Source of the DNA: CF-118 sp035934385
Lineage (GTDB): Bacteria > Chloroflexota > Dormibacteria > Dormibacterales > Dormibacteraceae
Direction of reading: 5' to 3'
Length of the DNA stretch: 64,000 nt
Assembly: GCA_035934385.1 (NCBI GenBank)
Contig: DASYXY010000075.1
Span: 8,664 to 72,663, forward strand
Position 1 is the first letter of the stretch, and every line of letters begins with the position of its first letter. A program made the position numbers and the translations under genes. Positions 7,663-15,881 of the stretch are shown here, piece after piece. The notes beneath the pieces are model-generated. The model was not told the origin of the DNA. It searched no databases and was given only the letters and a program-made list of their open reading frames with translations.

Positions 7663-8835
7663 TTAGCTACTGCTGCGGGACCGGATCCTTGCCTCCACGC
7701 CGTCGAGAAGGATCTCCAGCGCGCTCGCCGGCTTTCCACGCGCCGGCGCCTCGGGCTCCGGATGCGTGTCCGCGCGCGGAACGCTCTTGGTTTCCGAGTC
7801 GAGGCTCACCTGCCACGCGCCGCCGCTGATTTGCAGCTCGTAGCGGTCAGCCGACCTCTCAGCGCCTTCGCTCGCCCAATGCAGGTCGGTATAGGTGGCG
7901 TTCGTGTTGAAGTCGTCGAGTCTCAGGCGCACCGCGCCGGTGCTGATCGCGGCCACGACCGCCACTCCGCGCGGACGGTGCAGCTTCACGCCAACCACGC
8001 CACCCGAGACGATGATCGGCACGATTCCACGTGGCTCGGGCAGGAAGCACTCGACGCGGGCCGCGCCGCTGTCCATCTTGATCTCGCGGACGTCGAGGCC
8101 GCCGACGTCCAGCGTCGTGTTCCAGGTCGGGCCCTGGATGCGAAACGTCCACGGGTGGCGCGGGTTGAGCTCGATCTCGCCCTCACCCACTCCGCGCAGC
8201 CGGCGGACGATGACGGTCTCGCCGCGAACGATCGCAGGCGCGGCCGACCTCCTGTCCTGGGCGAGGCGGAACAGCGTCTGCATGTCCTCCCCATGGCGCA
8301 GCACGACGCCGCGTGAGCCCGAGTCGATCGCGATCGAGGCCGGCGACCCGGCCCTGACCGGCACGTCGTCGGTCGGCACCTGCCCGGCGATGGCGTTGAC
8401 CATGACCATCAGCGCCACGTCGCCCGCCTCGGCCGGCTGCAGGCCCGCCGACTCGAGCTGCGCCGCAATCGCGGCGTGAAGCCGGCTGCGGTGCAGCGCG
8501 TCGCGCACCTCCAGCAGGATGCGGTCGCCGTCCTTCTGATCCCCCACCCGCTTGCTGAGGGCCGCGCCGGCGGCCAGCACTGAGGATCGCCATCCGCCCC
8601 GTGCCCGCACCGGCGGCACCGACTCGACGATTGCCTCGGCCAGAAGCTCCAGCAGCTCGCGCCGATCGCGCACGTGCCAGTAGAGCGATGCCGCCTTCAC
8701 CTCCAGGCTGTCGGCCAGGGCCCGCATCGACAGGGCCTCCAAGCCCTCCTGGTTGATGAGCTCGAGCGCCGCGTCGACCAGGCGCTCCCTCGTGAGACCG
8801 CGCTGCCTCTCTTCCTCAGGACTCAATCTCGCCAT
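7663..8835 (-). CDS. TetR/AcrR regulator with C-terminal beta-rich domain
   Basis: A 390-residue protein. Residues 10-65 form a TetR DNA-binding domain (RERLVDAALELINQEG, then MRALADSLEVKAASLYWHV), followed by a helical ligand-binding part to about residue 160. Typical TetR proteins end near 200 residues. Here about 200 more follow, rich in alternating hydrophobic/Gly strands (IVRGETVIVRRLRG, IVPIIVSGGVVGVKL), like a beta-helix or DUF4097-type adhesin domain. The gene is divergent from an efflux pair, and two matching palindromes lie in the shared promoter region. It most likely represses the transporter and itself. The role of the extra domain is unknown. Confidence 0.85.
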   Translation of the reverse strand: MARLSPEEERQRGLTRERLVDAALELINQEGLEALSMRALADSLEVKAASLYWHVRDRRELLELLAEAIVESVPPVRARGGWRSSVLAAGAALSKRVGDQKDGDRILLEVRDALHRSRLHAAIAAQLESAGLQPAEAGDVALMVMVNAIAGQVPTDDVPVRAGSPASIAIDSGSRGVVLRHGEDMQTLFRLAQDRRSAAPAIVRGETVIVRRLRGVGEGEIELNPRHPWTFRIQGPTWNTTLDVGGLDVREIKMDSGAARVECFLPEPRGIVPIIVSGGVVGVKLHRPRGVAVVAAISTGAVRLRLDDFNTNATYTDLHWASEGAERSADRYELQISGGAWQVSLDSETKSVPRADTHPEPEAPARGKPASALEILLDGVEARIRSRSSS

Positions 8836-8867
8836 TCTCCTCTACGTCCGATAGTGGGGCTTGCATT

Positions 8868-8917
8868 CCTAACACTGTTAGGGGTATTGTAGCGCCAGAC
8901 AACCTAACGCCGTTAGG
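8868..8917. promoter_or_regulatory. Two TetR-type operators CCTAACnnnGTTAGG
   Basis: CCTAACACTGTTAGG (8868-8882) and CCTAACGCCGTTAGG (8903-8917) are identical 6-bp inverted repeats around 3-nt centres, 35 bp centre to centre. They sit between tetR and the divergent efflux pair, where a TetR repressor would control both directions. Confidence 0.85.
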
Positions 8918-8940
8918 GAGAATTCATGGAGGTGGCGGCA

Positions 8941-9084
8941 ATGATCGAGAGACGCAGAGAGGAGCACCAGGAGATGGACCCGGTCGTCGGCGCCTGGCAC
9001 GGCTGGGCTTCACCGGTCGGGCTTGGCCTGTTCTTCGTGCTGGTGGCGGTGGCGATCGACCTCGTGCGGCTGGCATTCAAGTGA
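8941..9084 (+). CDS. Small single-span membrane protein before the efflux pump
   Basis: A 47-residue ORF with a charged N-terminus (MIERRREEHQEMD), a short linker, and one hydrophobic helix (VGLGLFFVLVAVAIDLVRLAF). The ATG at 8941 has GGAGG 7 nt upstream; an in-frame ATG at 8926 lacks a proper site. Its TGA overlaps the ATG of the MFS gene (TGATG at 9082-9086), so the two are translationally coupled. It could be a small regulatory or stabilising partner of the transporter. I recognise no family. Confidence 0.7.
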   Translation: MIERRREEHQEMDPVVGAWHGWASPVGLGLFFVLVAVAIDLVRLAFK

Positions 9085-10679
9085 TGGCCAGGATTCGCAA
9101 CCACCCAGCGGGGGCCCTCGCGGTACTGGTGCTGGCCCTGTTCATGACCCTTCTCGACCTGACGATCGTCAACATCGCGATCCCGTCGATCCTCGACGGC
9201 CTGCACACGACGCTCGACCAGGTCCTGTGGGTGCTCAACGCGTACAGCCTTCTATACGCGGTGCTCCTGATCACATCGGCGAGGCTCGGTGACATCTACG
9301 GCCCGCGCAACATGCTCGCCGCAGGCATCGCGATCTTCACGGCGGCGTCCGTGCTGAGTGGTTTCGCGCAGGACGCGACCCAGCTGATCGCGGCGCGTGC
9401 ACTGCAGGGCGTCGGTGCCGCGGTGCTCGCGCCGCAGGGCATGCCGCTGCTGATGGCGCTCTTCCCAGTGGAGAAGCGCGGCGGCGCGTTTGCCGCGTAC
9501 GGGGCCGCGAGCGGAATCGCGGTCATGGCCGGGCCGACGCTCGGCGGATTCCTCGTCACTCATTTCGGCTGGCGGTGGATCTTTTTCGTCAACCTGCCGA
9601 TCGGGCTCCTGACGTTTGCGCTCGCGCTGCTGCTCGTCCCCGACGTGCGGCCGGGCCGGCGGCACCGCCTGGACCTGTTTGGAGTCGCGCTCGCGACGCT
9701 CGGGTTGCTAGGCGTGATCTTCGGACTCATCGAAGGCCAGCGCTACGACTGGAGCGCGGTCTATGGCGCGATCACGATCCCGGAGATCATCGGTGCCGGG
9801 CTCGCGGTCCTCGTGCTCTTCCTTATCTATCAGGCGCGCCAACAGCGAGGCGAGCCGCTGCTTCCGTTTGCGATCTTCGGAGACCGCAACTTCACGCTGA
9901 TGACGCTTGTCATGGCCGCGCTTGGCTTCGCGATGCTCGGCGTTTACTTGCCGCTCACGATCTACCTGCAGTCGGTGCTGGGCCTCAGCGCCATCGACGC
10001 GGGCATCACCATTGCGGCGCAACCCCTGGCGATGATGTTCGCTTCAGGCGCCGCGGCGGCGCTGGTCCAGAAAGTCGACGGGAAATATCTGCTCATTCCG
10101 GGCCTGCTGCTGTTCGCGGCCGGCGTGGGCTACATCGACTGGGCGGCGCACGCGGACTCGAGCAGGTGGAGCTTCCTGCCCGGGCTGCTCGCCAGCGGAG
10201 TGGCCCTGGGGTTCGTCTGGACTCCGGTCTTCAGCATCGGCACGCGGAACCTCAAGCCCGAGATGGCGGGCGTCGGATCCGGGGTCATCAACACCATCCA
10301 GGAGTGCGGTGGCGTCCTGGCCAGCGCCGCGGTCGGCGCCCTGCTCCAGAACCGGCTTGCCGTGGCGCTTCACGACCGTGCCGTCACGGCCGCGGCGCAG
10401 CTGCCGCCGGATGCGCGTCAGGGCTTCGTCTCGGGTTTCAGCCACGCGGCGCGCACTGGCTTCGAGGTCGGCGCGGGTCAGACCGGCGCCAGCCTGCCTC
10501 CCGCGCTCCAGCAGATCGCGCACTTCGTGTTCACCAACGCGTTCGTCGATGCGATGCGTCCGACCATGCTCCTCCCCATCGCGCTTGTCGTCATCGCGGC
10601 CGCAGCGACCGCGTTCGCTCGGGCTGCGAGCCGCCGGCCGGCGGTCGAAGTTCTTTCTGAAGAAGCGGCTGTCGCCTGA
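9084..10679 (+). CDS. MFS drug efflux transporter, DHA2 (EmrB/QacA) type
   Basis: A 531-residue multidrug-type proton antiporter with about 14 membrane helices. The first helix region carries FMTLLDLTIVNIAIPSI, the usual DHA2 motif with an acidic residue in helix 1. It is followed by WVLNAYSLLYAVL, then motif A as ARLGDIYGPRN, and motif C as GPTLGGFLV. Control is probably by the divergent TetR protein through the two palindromes at 8868-8917. Coupled to the 47-residue membrane protein upstream. Substrates cannot be predicted. A palindrome pair follows the stop. Confidence 0.93.
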   Translation: MARIRNHPAGALAVLVLALFMTLLDLTIVNIAIPSILDGLHTTLDQVLWVLNAYSLLYAVLLITSARLGDIYGPRNMLAAGIAIFTAASVLSGFAQDATQLIAARALQGVGAAVLAPQGMPLLMALFPVEKRGGAFAAYGAASGIAVMAGPTLGGFLVTHFGWRWIFFVNLPIGLLTFALALLLVPDVRPGRRHRLDLFGVALATLGLLGVIFGLIEGQRYDWSAVYGAITIPEIIGAGLAVLVLFLIYQARQQRGEPLLPFAIFGDRNFTLMTLVMAALGFAMLGVYLPLTIYLQSVLGLSAIDAGITIAAQPLAMMFASGAAAALVQKVDGKYLLIPGLLLFAAGVGYIDWAAHADSSRWSFLPGLLASGVALGFVWTPVFSIGTRNLKPEMAGVGSGVINTIQECGGVLASAAVGALLQNRLAVALHDRAVTAAAQLPPDARQGFVSGFSHAARTGFEVGAGQTGASLPPALQQIAHFVFTNAFVDAMRPTMLLPIALVVIAAAATAFARAASRRPAVEVLSEEAAVA

Positions 10680-10686
10680 AATGAGG

Positions 10687-10741
10687 CGAGTGCCGGCACT
10701 GAGCGGTGCACGAGGCGATTTGCCAGTGCGAGTGCCGGCAC
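10687..10741. repeat. Second GAGTGCCGGCACTC palindrome pair, 42 bp apart
   Basis: AGTGCCGGCAC occurs at 10689-10699 and 10731-10741, both preceded by GCG. The spacing is 42 bp, exactly as at 5586-5643. This copy lies between convergent genes, so a promoter-operator role is unlikely; it is a dispersed intergenic palindrome. Confidence 0.7.
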
Positions 10742-10759
10742 TCGGGATAGACGGCCGAA

Positions 10760-11101
10760 CTACATCAAGCCGATGACGTGGCCCTCGGGGTCGGCGAACA
10801 GCGCGATCGTGGTCTCAGGCGCGACCTCGGTGAGCGGCATGAGGACCCGGCCGCCCAGCTTCTCGATCTTGGCGAGCGTGGCCTTGGGGTCGTCAGTGTG
10901 GACGTACCATGTGACCCCGCCCGCGGTGCCCTGCGGGGCGTCACCGATGCCGCCCGTGAGGCTGTTGCCCTCTTCGCGCACCATCCCATACCCGCCCGGG
11001 TTGTCGGTGTTGAGCTTCCAGCCGAAGACGTCCGAGTAGAACTTCTGCAGCGCCTTCCCGTCCTTGCCTGTGACTTCGAAATGAACTACGTGGCTGCCCA
11101 T
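10760..11101 (-). CDS. VOC (glyoxalase-like) family protein
   Basis: A 113-residue single VOC domain of unknown substrate. It shows HVVHFEVTGKDGKALQKFYSDVFGWKL at the start and FADPEGHVIGLM at the end, the paired beta-alpha-beta-beta-beta signature with a candidate His metal ligand (residue 7). The family glutamate at the end is replaced, so metal binding is uncertain. The ATG at 11101 has AGGAGG upstream and is chosen over the TTG just before it. It stands alone, convergent with the MFS gene. Confidence 0.87.
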   Translation of the reverse strand: MGSHVVHFEVTGKDGKALQKFYSDVFGWKLNTDNPGGYGMVREEGNSLTGGIGDAPQGTAGGVTWYVHTDDPKATLAKIEKLGGRVLMPLTEVAPETTIALFADPEGHVIGLM

Positions 11102-11169
11102 CAAACGAACCTCCTGTGCTCCTGTCTGCTACTGCTCGTACGACGAACAGGATGCGCCAGAATCGACAC

Positions 11170-12408
11170 ATGCCCACCACCGCGGTTTTCGGCGACGCGC
11201 TGCTCGAGCCCTCGACCGGGGAGGTCGTGCGCGACGCCGTCGTCCTGATCGAGAACGATCGCGTCATCGCCAGCAGCGCACGGTCGAAATTCCAGGTGCC
11301 GGCCGACGCGCAGCGGGTCGACGCTGAGGGCCTGTGGCTGCTCCCCGGCCTCATCGACTGCCACGTGCACCTTTGCGTCACCGGAGCGACCTTTGACCTG
11401 GGCGAGCGCCTCGGACGCCCGCCCAGCCTCACCGTGCTGCAGTCGGTGGACGCCTGCGCCAAGGACCTCGCTGCGGGCTTCACGTCCGTGCGCGACGCGG
11501 GTGGCACGCCCAACGGGGTGCGCATGGCGGTCGAGCGCGGCTACTTCCCGGGCCCGCGCATGAAGCTCGCGATCCAGATCCTCAGCGAGACCGGTGGCCA
11601 CGCCGACGGCATGTTTCCGTGCGGTGTGCCGGTGCCCATCGCCAACACGCCTGATATCCCGCCGTCGGTGGTCGACGGCGTCGAGCCGATGCGGCACCGG
11701 GTCCGCGAGCTGGTTCGAGCCGGCGCCGACTGGATCAAGCTCTGCACCTCGGGCGGCGTGCTATCGCCCGGCGACGCCCCGCACCACCCGGCGTTCACGG
11801 TCGAGGAGATCCGCGCCGCGGTCGAGGAGGCCGCGGCTCACGGCCGCCAGGTGATGGCGCACGCGCAGGCGAACGCGGGCATCAAGAACGCGCTCCGTGC
11901 GGGCGTGCGCACGATCGAGCACGGCATCTGGCTCGACGACGACGCCATCGAGATGATGCTCGACGGCGGCCACGTGCTGGTGCCGACGCTGGTGGCCCCC
12001 GAATGGGTGGTGCGCCACGCCAACGAAGGCCGCATGCCGCAATGGGCCGCGGACAAGGGCCGCGCCGTGGTCGCGGACCATAAGGCGAGCGTGCGCAAGG
12101 CCATCGAGGCCGGCGTGAAGATCGCGTTCGGCACCGACACGGGCGTCGGCCCACACGGGACCATGGGCGAGGAGTTCCTGATGCTGAACGCACTCGGCAT
12201 GGAGCCGATCAAGTGCCTTCGGTCCGCCACTTCGGTGGCCGCCGAGGTGATCGGATTGGAGGGCGCGGGTTCGCTCGCGGCCGGTTCCTTCGGCGACGTC
12301 ATAGGTGTGCCGGGCAACCCGCTCGAGGACCTGAACCTGATCGCCAAGCCCGAAAACGTGAGGCTGGTGGTGAAGGGCGGCGCCGTAGTGAAGAGGCTGG
12401 CCGCTTAG
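11170..12408 (+). CDS. Amidohydrolase, imidazolonepropionase-like
   Basis: A 412-residue metal-dependent hydrolase of COG1228. It has an N-terminal beta-sandwich, then LLPGLIDCHVHL with the HxH metal site near residue 65. WIKLCTSGG may carry the usual bridging Lys. VMAHAQ and TIEHG supply the two later His residues, and AFGTDTG the catalytic Asp. Proteins of this kind act as dipeptidases, prolidases or on xenobiotics, so the substrate is unknown. The ATG at 11170 is chosen because the preceding residues lack family character. Confidence 0.9.
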   Translation: MPTTAVFGDALLEPSTGEVVRDAVVLIENDRVIASSARSKFQVPADAQRVDAEGLWLLPGLIDCHVHLCVTGATFDLGERLGRPPSLTVLQSVDACAKDLAAGFTSVRDAGGTPNGVRMAVERGYFPGPRMKLAIQILSETGGHADGMFPCGVPVPIANTPDIPPSVVDGVEPMRHRVRELVRAGADWIKLCTSGGVLSPGDAPHHPAFTVEEIRAAVEEAAAHGRQVMAHAQANAGIKNALRAGVRTIEHGIWLDDDAIEMMLDGGHVLVPTLVAPEWVVRHANEGRMPQWAADKGRAVVADHKASVRKAIEAGVKIAFGTDTGVGPHGTMGEEFLMLNALGMEPIKCLRSATSVAAEVIGLEGAGSLAAGSFGDVIGVPGNPLEDLNLIAKPENVRLVVKGGAVVKRLAA

Positions 12409-12434
12409 GCCCCCACCCTAAACCCCCACCCTAA

Positions 12435-12458
12435 CCCTCCCCCGAAAGCGGGGGAGGG
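12435..12458. repeat. CCCTCCCCCG/CGGGGGAGGG palindrome
   Basis: A 10-bp inverted repeat with an AAAG loop between two convergent stop codons, preceded by two CCCCCACCCTAA-type units. It is related to the CCTCCCCAC palindromes at 7639 and 34896 and could work as a bidirectional terminator-like hairpin. Confidence 0.6.
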
Positions 12459-12460
12459 AT

Positions 12461-13066
12461 TCACAGCGTTTTGCGCTGGGCGTAGATCGTTTCGCCGCGA
12501 GCCAGCATGTCCACGAACTGGGCGATCCGGCGCGCTCGTGTCTCGGGCTTCTTCGCGCCGTGGATTCGATACAGGACCGCGAAGCGGTTCTGCGCGGTGA
12601 GGATCGCGAACATCGCCTTCGCCCTGGGGTTTGCCTTCAGTGCGTCGGCCAGGTCCTTGGGCACGTCGATGGTCGCCGCTCCTTCGTACGCGGCGGCCCA
12701 GCGTCCATCGGCCTTGGCGCGCTCGACCTCGGCCAGTCCGGCGGGGTGCATGAGCCCCTCGCTGATCAGACGCTCGGCGATGATGGTGTTGCGCTTCGAC
12801 CAGACACTGCGGCTGCGCCGCGGCGTGAACCGCATCGAATAGGTGTCGGCGTCGCGGCCGTGGCCCTGGCCGTCTATCCATCCATGCGCCAGCGCGACAT
12901 CCAGTGCTTCGTCGTACCTGAGGCTGGTCGGCGTGGTCACCCCTTTCTTGGCGAACACGAGCCATACGCCCTGCGACTTCGCGTGATTCGCGCGCAGCCA
13001 CTTGCGCCAAGCGGCCAGGTTCTTCACCAGCAGCTCAGGCTGCTCGACCTTTGGCGGTTGACCCAT
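12461..13066 (-). CDS. YdeI/OmpD-associated family protein
   Basis: A 201-residue protein of the YdeI/OmpD-associated family. The signature includes WRKWLRANHAKSQGVWLVFAKKG, the block LRYDEALDVALAHGWIDGQ, and the C-terminal RARRIAQFVDMLARGETI. Family members are linked to bacteriocin or peptide resistance in enterobacteria; the biochemical role is not settled. It is transcribed away from the ArsR operon and may share its promoter region. Confidence 0.88.
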   Translation of the reverse strand: MGQPPKVEQPELLVKNLAAWRKWLRANHAKSQGVWLVFAKKGVTTPTSLRYDEALDVALAHGWIDGQGHGRDADTYSMRFTPRRSRSVWSKRNTIIAERLISEGLMHPAGLAEVERAKADGRWAAAYEGAATIDVPKDLADALKANPRAKAMFAILTAQNRFAVLYRIHGAKKPETRARRIAQFVDMLARGETIYAQRKTL

Positions 13067-13091
13067 GGCCGCCTAGTTTCGCCCAGGCCAG

Positions 13092-13136
13092 ATATATTGT
13101 TGACAAAACATATATTGCTACAGTAATATGTCGGAC
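13092..13136 (+). promoter_or_regulatory. Promoter and candidate operator of the ArsR operon
   Basis: TTGACA (13100-13105), 18-nt spacer, TAATAT (13124-13129), then 7 nt to the ATG at 13137. This is a strong leaderless promoter. An imperfect inverted repeat with ATATATTG on the left and CATATAT on the right overlaps the -35 box and may bind the ArsR protein. Confidence 0.65.
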
Positions 13137-13487
13137 ATGCCCGACGTTTTCCAGATCCTGGCCGACCCGACCCGGCGCCGCATCGTGGACGCGCTGCGCG
13201 CGGGAGAGCGCTCGGTCAACGAGCTCGTGCAGGTGGTGGAAATCGGGCAGCCAGGCGTCTCTCGGCAGCTGCAGATCCTCGAGGACGCTGATTTCGTGGT
13301 CGTCCGGCCCGACGGCCGGCGCCGCATGTACGCCCTCCGACCCGACAGGTTTCGGGAGCTGTCCGAATGGGTGACGGGGTATCGAGCCATCTGGGAGGGC
13401 AGGCTCGACAGGCTGGCCGCCGAGCTCGATCGGCGAGAGGCGGGCAGGAAGAAGAAAATCAGGCCAAGGAAGGAGAAAAGACGATGA
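13137..13487 (+). CDS. ArsR family regulator
   Basis: A 116-residue winged helix-turn-helix repressor. It begins MPDVFQILADPTRRRIVDAL, the standard ArsR opening. The recognition helix region is VEIGQPGVSRQLQILEDADFV and the wing is RPDGRRRMYAL. There are no Cys pairs, so it is not a typical metal sensor; it belongs to the subgroup linked to SRPBCC genes. The ATG at 13137 is preferred over 13128 because of promoter spacing. ATGA overlap (13484-13487) with the next gene shows an operon. The C-terminus is very Lys/Arg-rich. Confidence 0.92.
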   Translation: MPDVFQILADPTRRRIVDALRAGERSVNELVQVVEIGQPGVSRQLQILEDADFVVVRPDGRRRMYALRPDRFRELSEWVTGYRAIWEGRLDRLAAELDRREAGRKKKIRPRKEKRR

Positions 13488-13978
13488 CGACGACCGCTGT
13501 TTCAACGCAAGTCAGGCCGTGCATCGTGTTCAACGACCGGTGCGAAGAGGCCATCAAGCTGTACGTCTCGCTGTTCCCGAACTCAAAGGTGCTGAACCTC
13601 GTGCGCAGCGAAACCGACGCCCCGATCGCGAAGGGCAAGGTGCTCAACGCCGTGTTCCAGCTCGATGGACGGGAATACACGTCGTTCGACGGCGGACCGA
13701 GCTTCTCGTTCTCAGAAGGTTTCTCGCTGATGGTGACGTGCGAGACCCAGGCGGAGATCGACCGGTACTGGACCGCGCTCACCGCCGACGGCGGCGAGGA
13801 AGGGCCGTGCGGGTGGCTGAAGGACAGGTTCGGATTGTCCTGGCAGATCATCCCGTCCGCGCTCGGCCAGATGCTCACCGACTCGAAGTCAGGCGACTCC
13901 GGGGCGGCCATGCAGGCGATGCTGAAGATGAAGAAGCTCGACATCGCGCAGCTGCAGCACGCGTACGGCGGCCGCTAG
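13484..13978 (+). CDS. PhnB-like VOC family protein
   Basis: A 164-residue VOC-fold protein of the 3-demethylubiquinone-methyltransferase-like (PhnB) family. It shows CIVFNDRCEEAIKLYVSLFPNSKV, LDGREYTSFDGGPSF, EEGPCGWLKDRFGLSWQIIP and a C-terminal MLKMKKLDI segment, all typical. The usual family name reflects an old annotation; the true function is unknown. Start overlaps the ArsR stop, with AAGGAG upstream. Middle gene of an ArsR-VOC-SRPBCC operon, an arrangement common in soil bacteria. Confidence 0.9.
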   Translation: MTTTAVSTQVRPCIVFNDRCEEAIKLYVSLFPNSKVLNLVRSETDAPIAKGKVLNAVFQLDGREYTSFDGGPSFSFSEGFSLMVTCETQAEIDRYWTALTADGGEEGPCGWLKDRFGLSWQIIPSALGQMLTDSKSGDSGAAMQAMLKMKKLDIAQLQHAYGGR

Positions 13979-13982
13979 CGAC

Positions 13983-14471
13983 TTGGCCGCCACTCGTCCG
14001 CGACTGACCCTGGAGCGAACGTTCAGGGCTCCCATCCATGAGGTATGGGAGCTCTGGACGACCAGGGAAGGAATCGAAGCGTGGTGGGGCCCCGAAGGTT
14101 TCTCGGTCGACGTTCGTTCACTCGAGCTCCGCGCCGGCGGCGACCTCGTCTACGTGATGAGCGCCGTCGGGCAGGAGCAGGTCGATTACATGAAGAAGGC
14201 AGGCATGCCGGCCTCGACCCGGCACACTCTCAACTTCACCGAGGTCAGCGCGCCCCACCGCCTCGCGTACACCAGCATGGTCGACTTCGTCCCAGGCGTG
14301 GAGGCGTACAGCGTCGACACGCTGCTCGAGCTGCACGAGGTCGAGGGCGGCGGCACCAGGCTCGTCCTCACCTTCGACGCGATGCACGACGACCGCTGGA
14401 CGCAGCTCGCGAAGATGGGCCACGAGAGCGAGCTCGACCGGCTCGAGAAGGCGATCGCCGGCCGGAGCTAG
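13983..14471 (+). CDS. SRPBCC (AHSA1-type) domain protein
   Basis: A 162-residue START/Bet v1-like fold protein, expected to bind a hydrophobic ligand. The N-terminal LTLERTFRAPIHEVWELWTTREGIEAWWGPEGF is the AHSA1 signature, and the C-terminal helix is HESELDRLEKAIAG. TTG at 13983 is the likely start, 5 nt after the upstream stop. Third gene of the ArsR operon. It ends overlapping the convergent GH27 gene by 4 nt. Confidence 0.9.
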   Translation: MAATRPRLTLERTFRAPIHEVWELWTTREGIEAWWGPEGFSVDVRSLELRAGGDLVYVMSAVGQEQVDYMKKAGMPASTRHTLNFTEVSAPHRLAYTSMVDFVPGVEAYSVDTLLELHEVEGGGTRLVLTFDAMHDDRWTQLAKMGHESELDRLEKAIAGRS

Positions 14472-15775
14472 CCGTTGACGGCGTCTAGTCCCGACACCTC
14501 GTACATCACGACCCCGTGCGGGGGCACGAACGCGGACACGAGGCCGGCGGTTTCACGGCTGGTCGACGCCCATAGGTCGTCGAGAAGGTAGCCGGCGGCC
14601 GGCATCATCCCGACGTGCGACGCGGTCGTGGAGATGACCGCCCACTTGCTGGTCGAGTTGAACAGCACGACCGCCTCCTCGCCGCCTACCAGCTGCTTGG
14701 CCAGCACCCAGTAGCCGCCGGAGCTCCACACAGGCCGTCCCTGGCGGCCGAGCGGGTCCTGGTCGATGGCGATCACCGCGCGATTGGTGAGGATGCTCCG
14801 CGTTTGCGGGGACATCCTGGTCAGGTCGTTGCCCGCGATGAGCGGCGCGGCCATCTCCGCCCACAGGCTGAACTCGGCCTGGTACTCGATGGCGGACATG
14901 CCCCCATTGCCGATCTCGAGCATGTCTGGGTCGTTCCACGCGCCCCGCCGCGCATGGACGAAGTGCTGAACGTTGTGCGTGAAGTTGTAGAGAAGGCTCC
15001 AGTACTGGTCCTGGCTGTCCCGGCCGGTGCGCCACATGTTGGCCACCGTCGATCCCCACATCCACGGCGAGGCGTCGGCATAGAAGTTGATGTCGTACAC
15101 CATTCCGCGTCCCGTGGAGTCGATCGCCTGGGCCATCTCCGATGCGAGCTCCTGGCTGACCTGGCGAAAGGTCAGACCCGGGAAATCACCGAGGGGGATG
15201 TAGCACCAGTCGAGCTTCACGTAGTCGACTCCCCAGGACGCGAATGCGTCTGCATCCTGAAGGTAGTGGCCGTAGCTGCCGGCGGCCGTATGGGCGCAGT
15301 TCGTGCGCCCCGCGCTGGAGTAGATGCCGAACTTCAAGCCGAGCGAGTGGACATAGTCCGCGACCGGCTTGATGCCATGCGGGAACTTCTTCGGGTCGGG
15401 CACCAGCTCGCCGCCGGCGCCGCGCTGCATCAGGTCCCAGCCGCCGTCGAGGTTGACATACCGGTAGCCGGCCGCCTGCATGCCGGACGAGACGATCGCG
15501 CGTGCCTGGGCTTCCACCCTGGCCTCGTTGACGTCGTGATAGAAGCGGTTGAATCCGTTCCAGCCCATCGGCGGCGTCAGCGCGAGCCCAGTCCCGCTGG
15601 GGATGGTGTCGATCAGGCCAGGTGCCACCGGCACGACGGGCGCGATGGCGGCATACGCGCCGGCCGGCATGTAGAGGATCGGCCATGCCAGGCCGATGGC
15701 GATCATGATCGCGCCGCTGACGACGCCCATCCAGCGAGGAAGATGAGGCACCACCCGTGCCGGGATGGACCTCAT
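14468..15775 (-). CDS. Glycoside hydrolase family 27 alpha-galactosidase, exported
   Basis: A 435-residue secreted enzyme that removes terminal alpha-galactose (or related) residues. A long N-terminal hydrophobic segment (residues 15-45) is a signal peptide or membrane anchor. The catalytic barrel opens with LTPPMGWNGFNRF. The nucleophile is the Asp of YVKLDWCY near residue 189. The acid/base is in WNDPDMLEIG near residue 282. The C-terminal beta domain carries VLFNSTSKWAVIS. No sugar transporter is adjacent, so products are probably taken up by a remote system. TATAAT lies 54 nt upstream on the same strand. Confidence 0.93.
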   Translation of the reverse strand: MRSIPARVVPHLPRWMGVVSGAIMIAIGLAWPILYMPAGAYAAIAPVVPVAPGLIDTIPSGTGLALTPPMGWNGFNRFYHDVNEARVEAQARAIVSSGMQAAGYRYVNLDGGWDLMQRGAGGELVPDPKKFPHGIKPVADYVHSLGLKFGIYSSAGRTNCAHTAAGSYGHYLQDADAFASWGVDYVKLDWCYIPLGDFPGLTFRQVSQELASEMAQAIDSTGRGMVYDINFYADASPWMWGSTVANMWRTGRDSQDQYWSLLYNFTHNVQHFVHARRGAWNDPDMLEIGNGGMSAIEYQAEFSLWAEMAAPLIAGNDLTRMSPQTRSILTNRAVIAIDQDPLGRQGRPVWSSGGYWVLAKQLVGGEEAVVLFNSTSKWAVISTTASHVGMMPAAGYLLDDLWASTSRETAGLVSAFVPPHGVVMYEVSGLDAVNG

Positions 15776-15828
15776 GGTGATGTTGACGGAACCTCCATCT
15801 GTGACAGGACGCCGGCTGGTGCGCGTCG

Positions 15829-15834
15829 ATTATA
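15829..15834 (-). promoter_or_regulatory. TATAAT -10 box of the GH27 gene
   Basis: A perfect TATAAT on the minus strand, 54 nt upstream of the GH27 ATG. No good -35 is visible. The overlapping TTATAT on the plus strand could serve the divergent gene at 15882. Confidence 0.4.
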
Positions 15835-15881
15835 TGGTCGCCATGATTAAGCGACTAGTCTCCGGATGAAGAGGTAGAGGG

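Noticed and set aside
9084..10679. Second long plus-strand frame overlapping the MFS gene (9575-10660)
   Set aside because: Arg/Ala-rich out-of-frame product with no membrane helices; the MFS frame is clearly coding.
13035..13505. Minus-strand frame opposite the ArsR gene
   Set aside because: No family features; it would cover the well-supported ArsR promoter and coding region.
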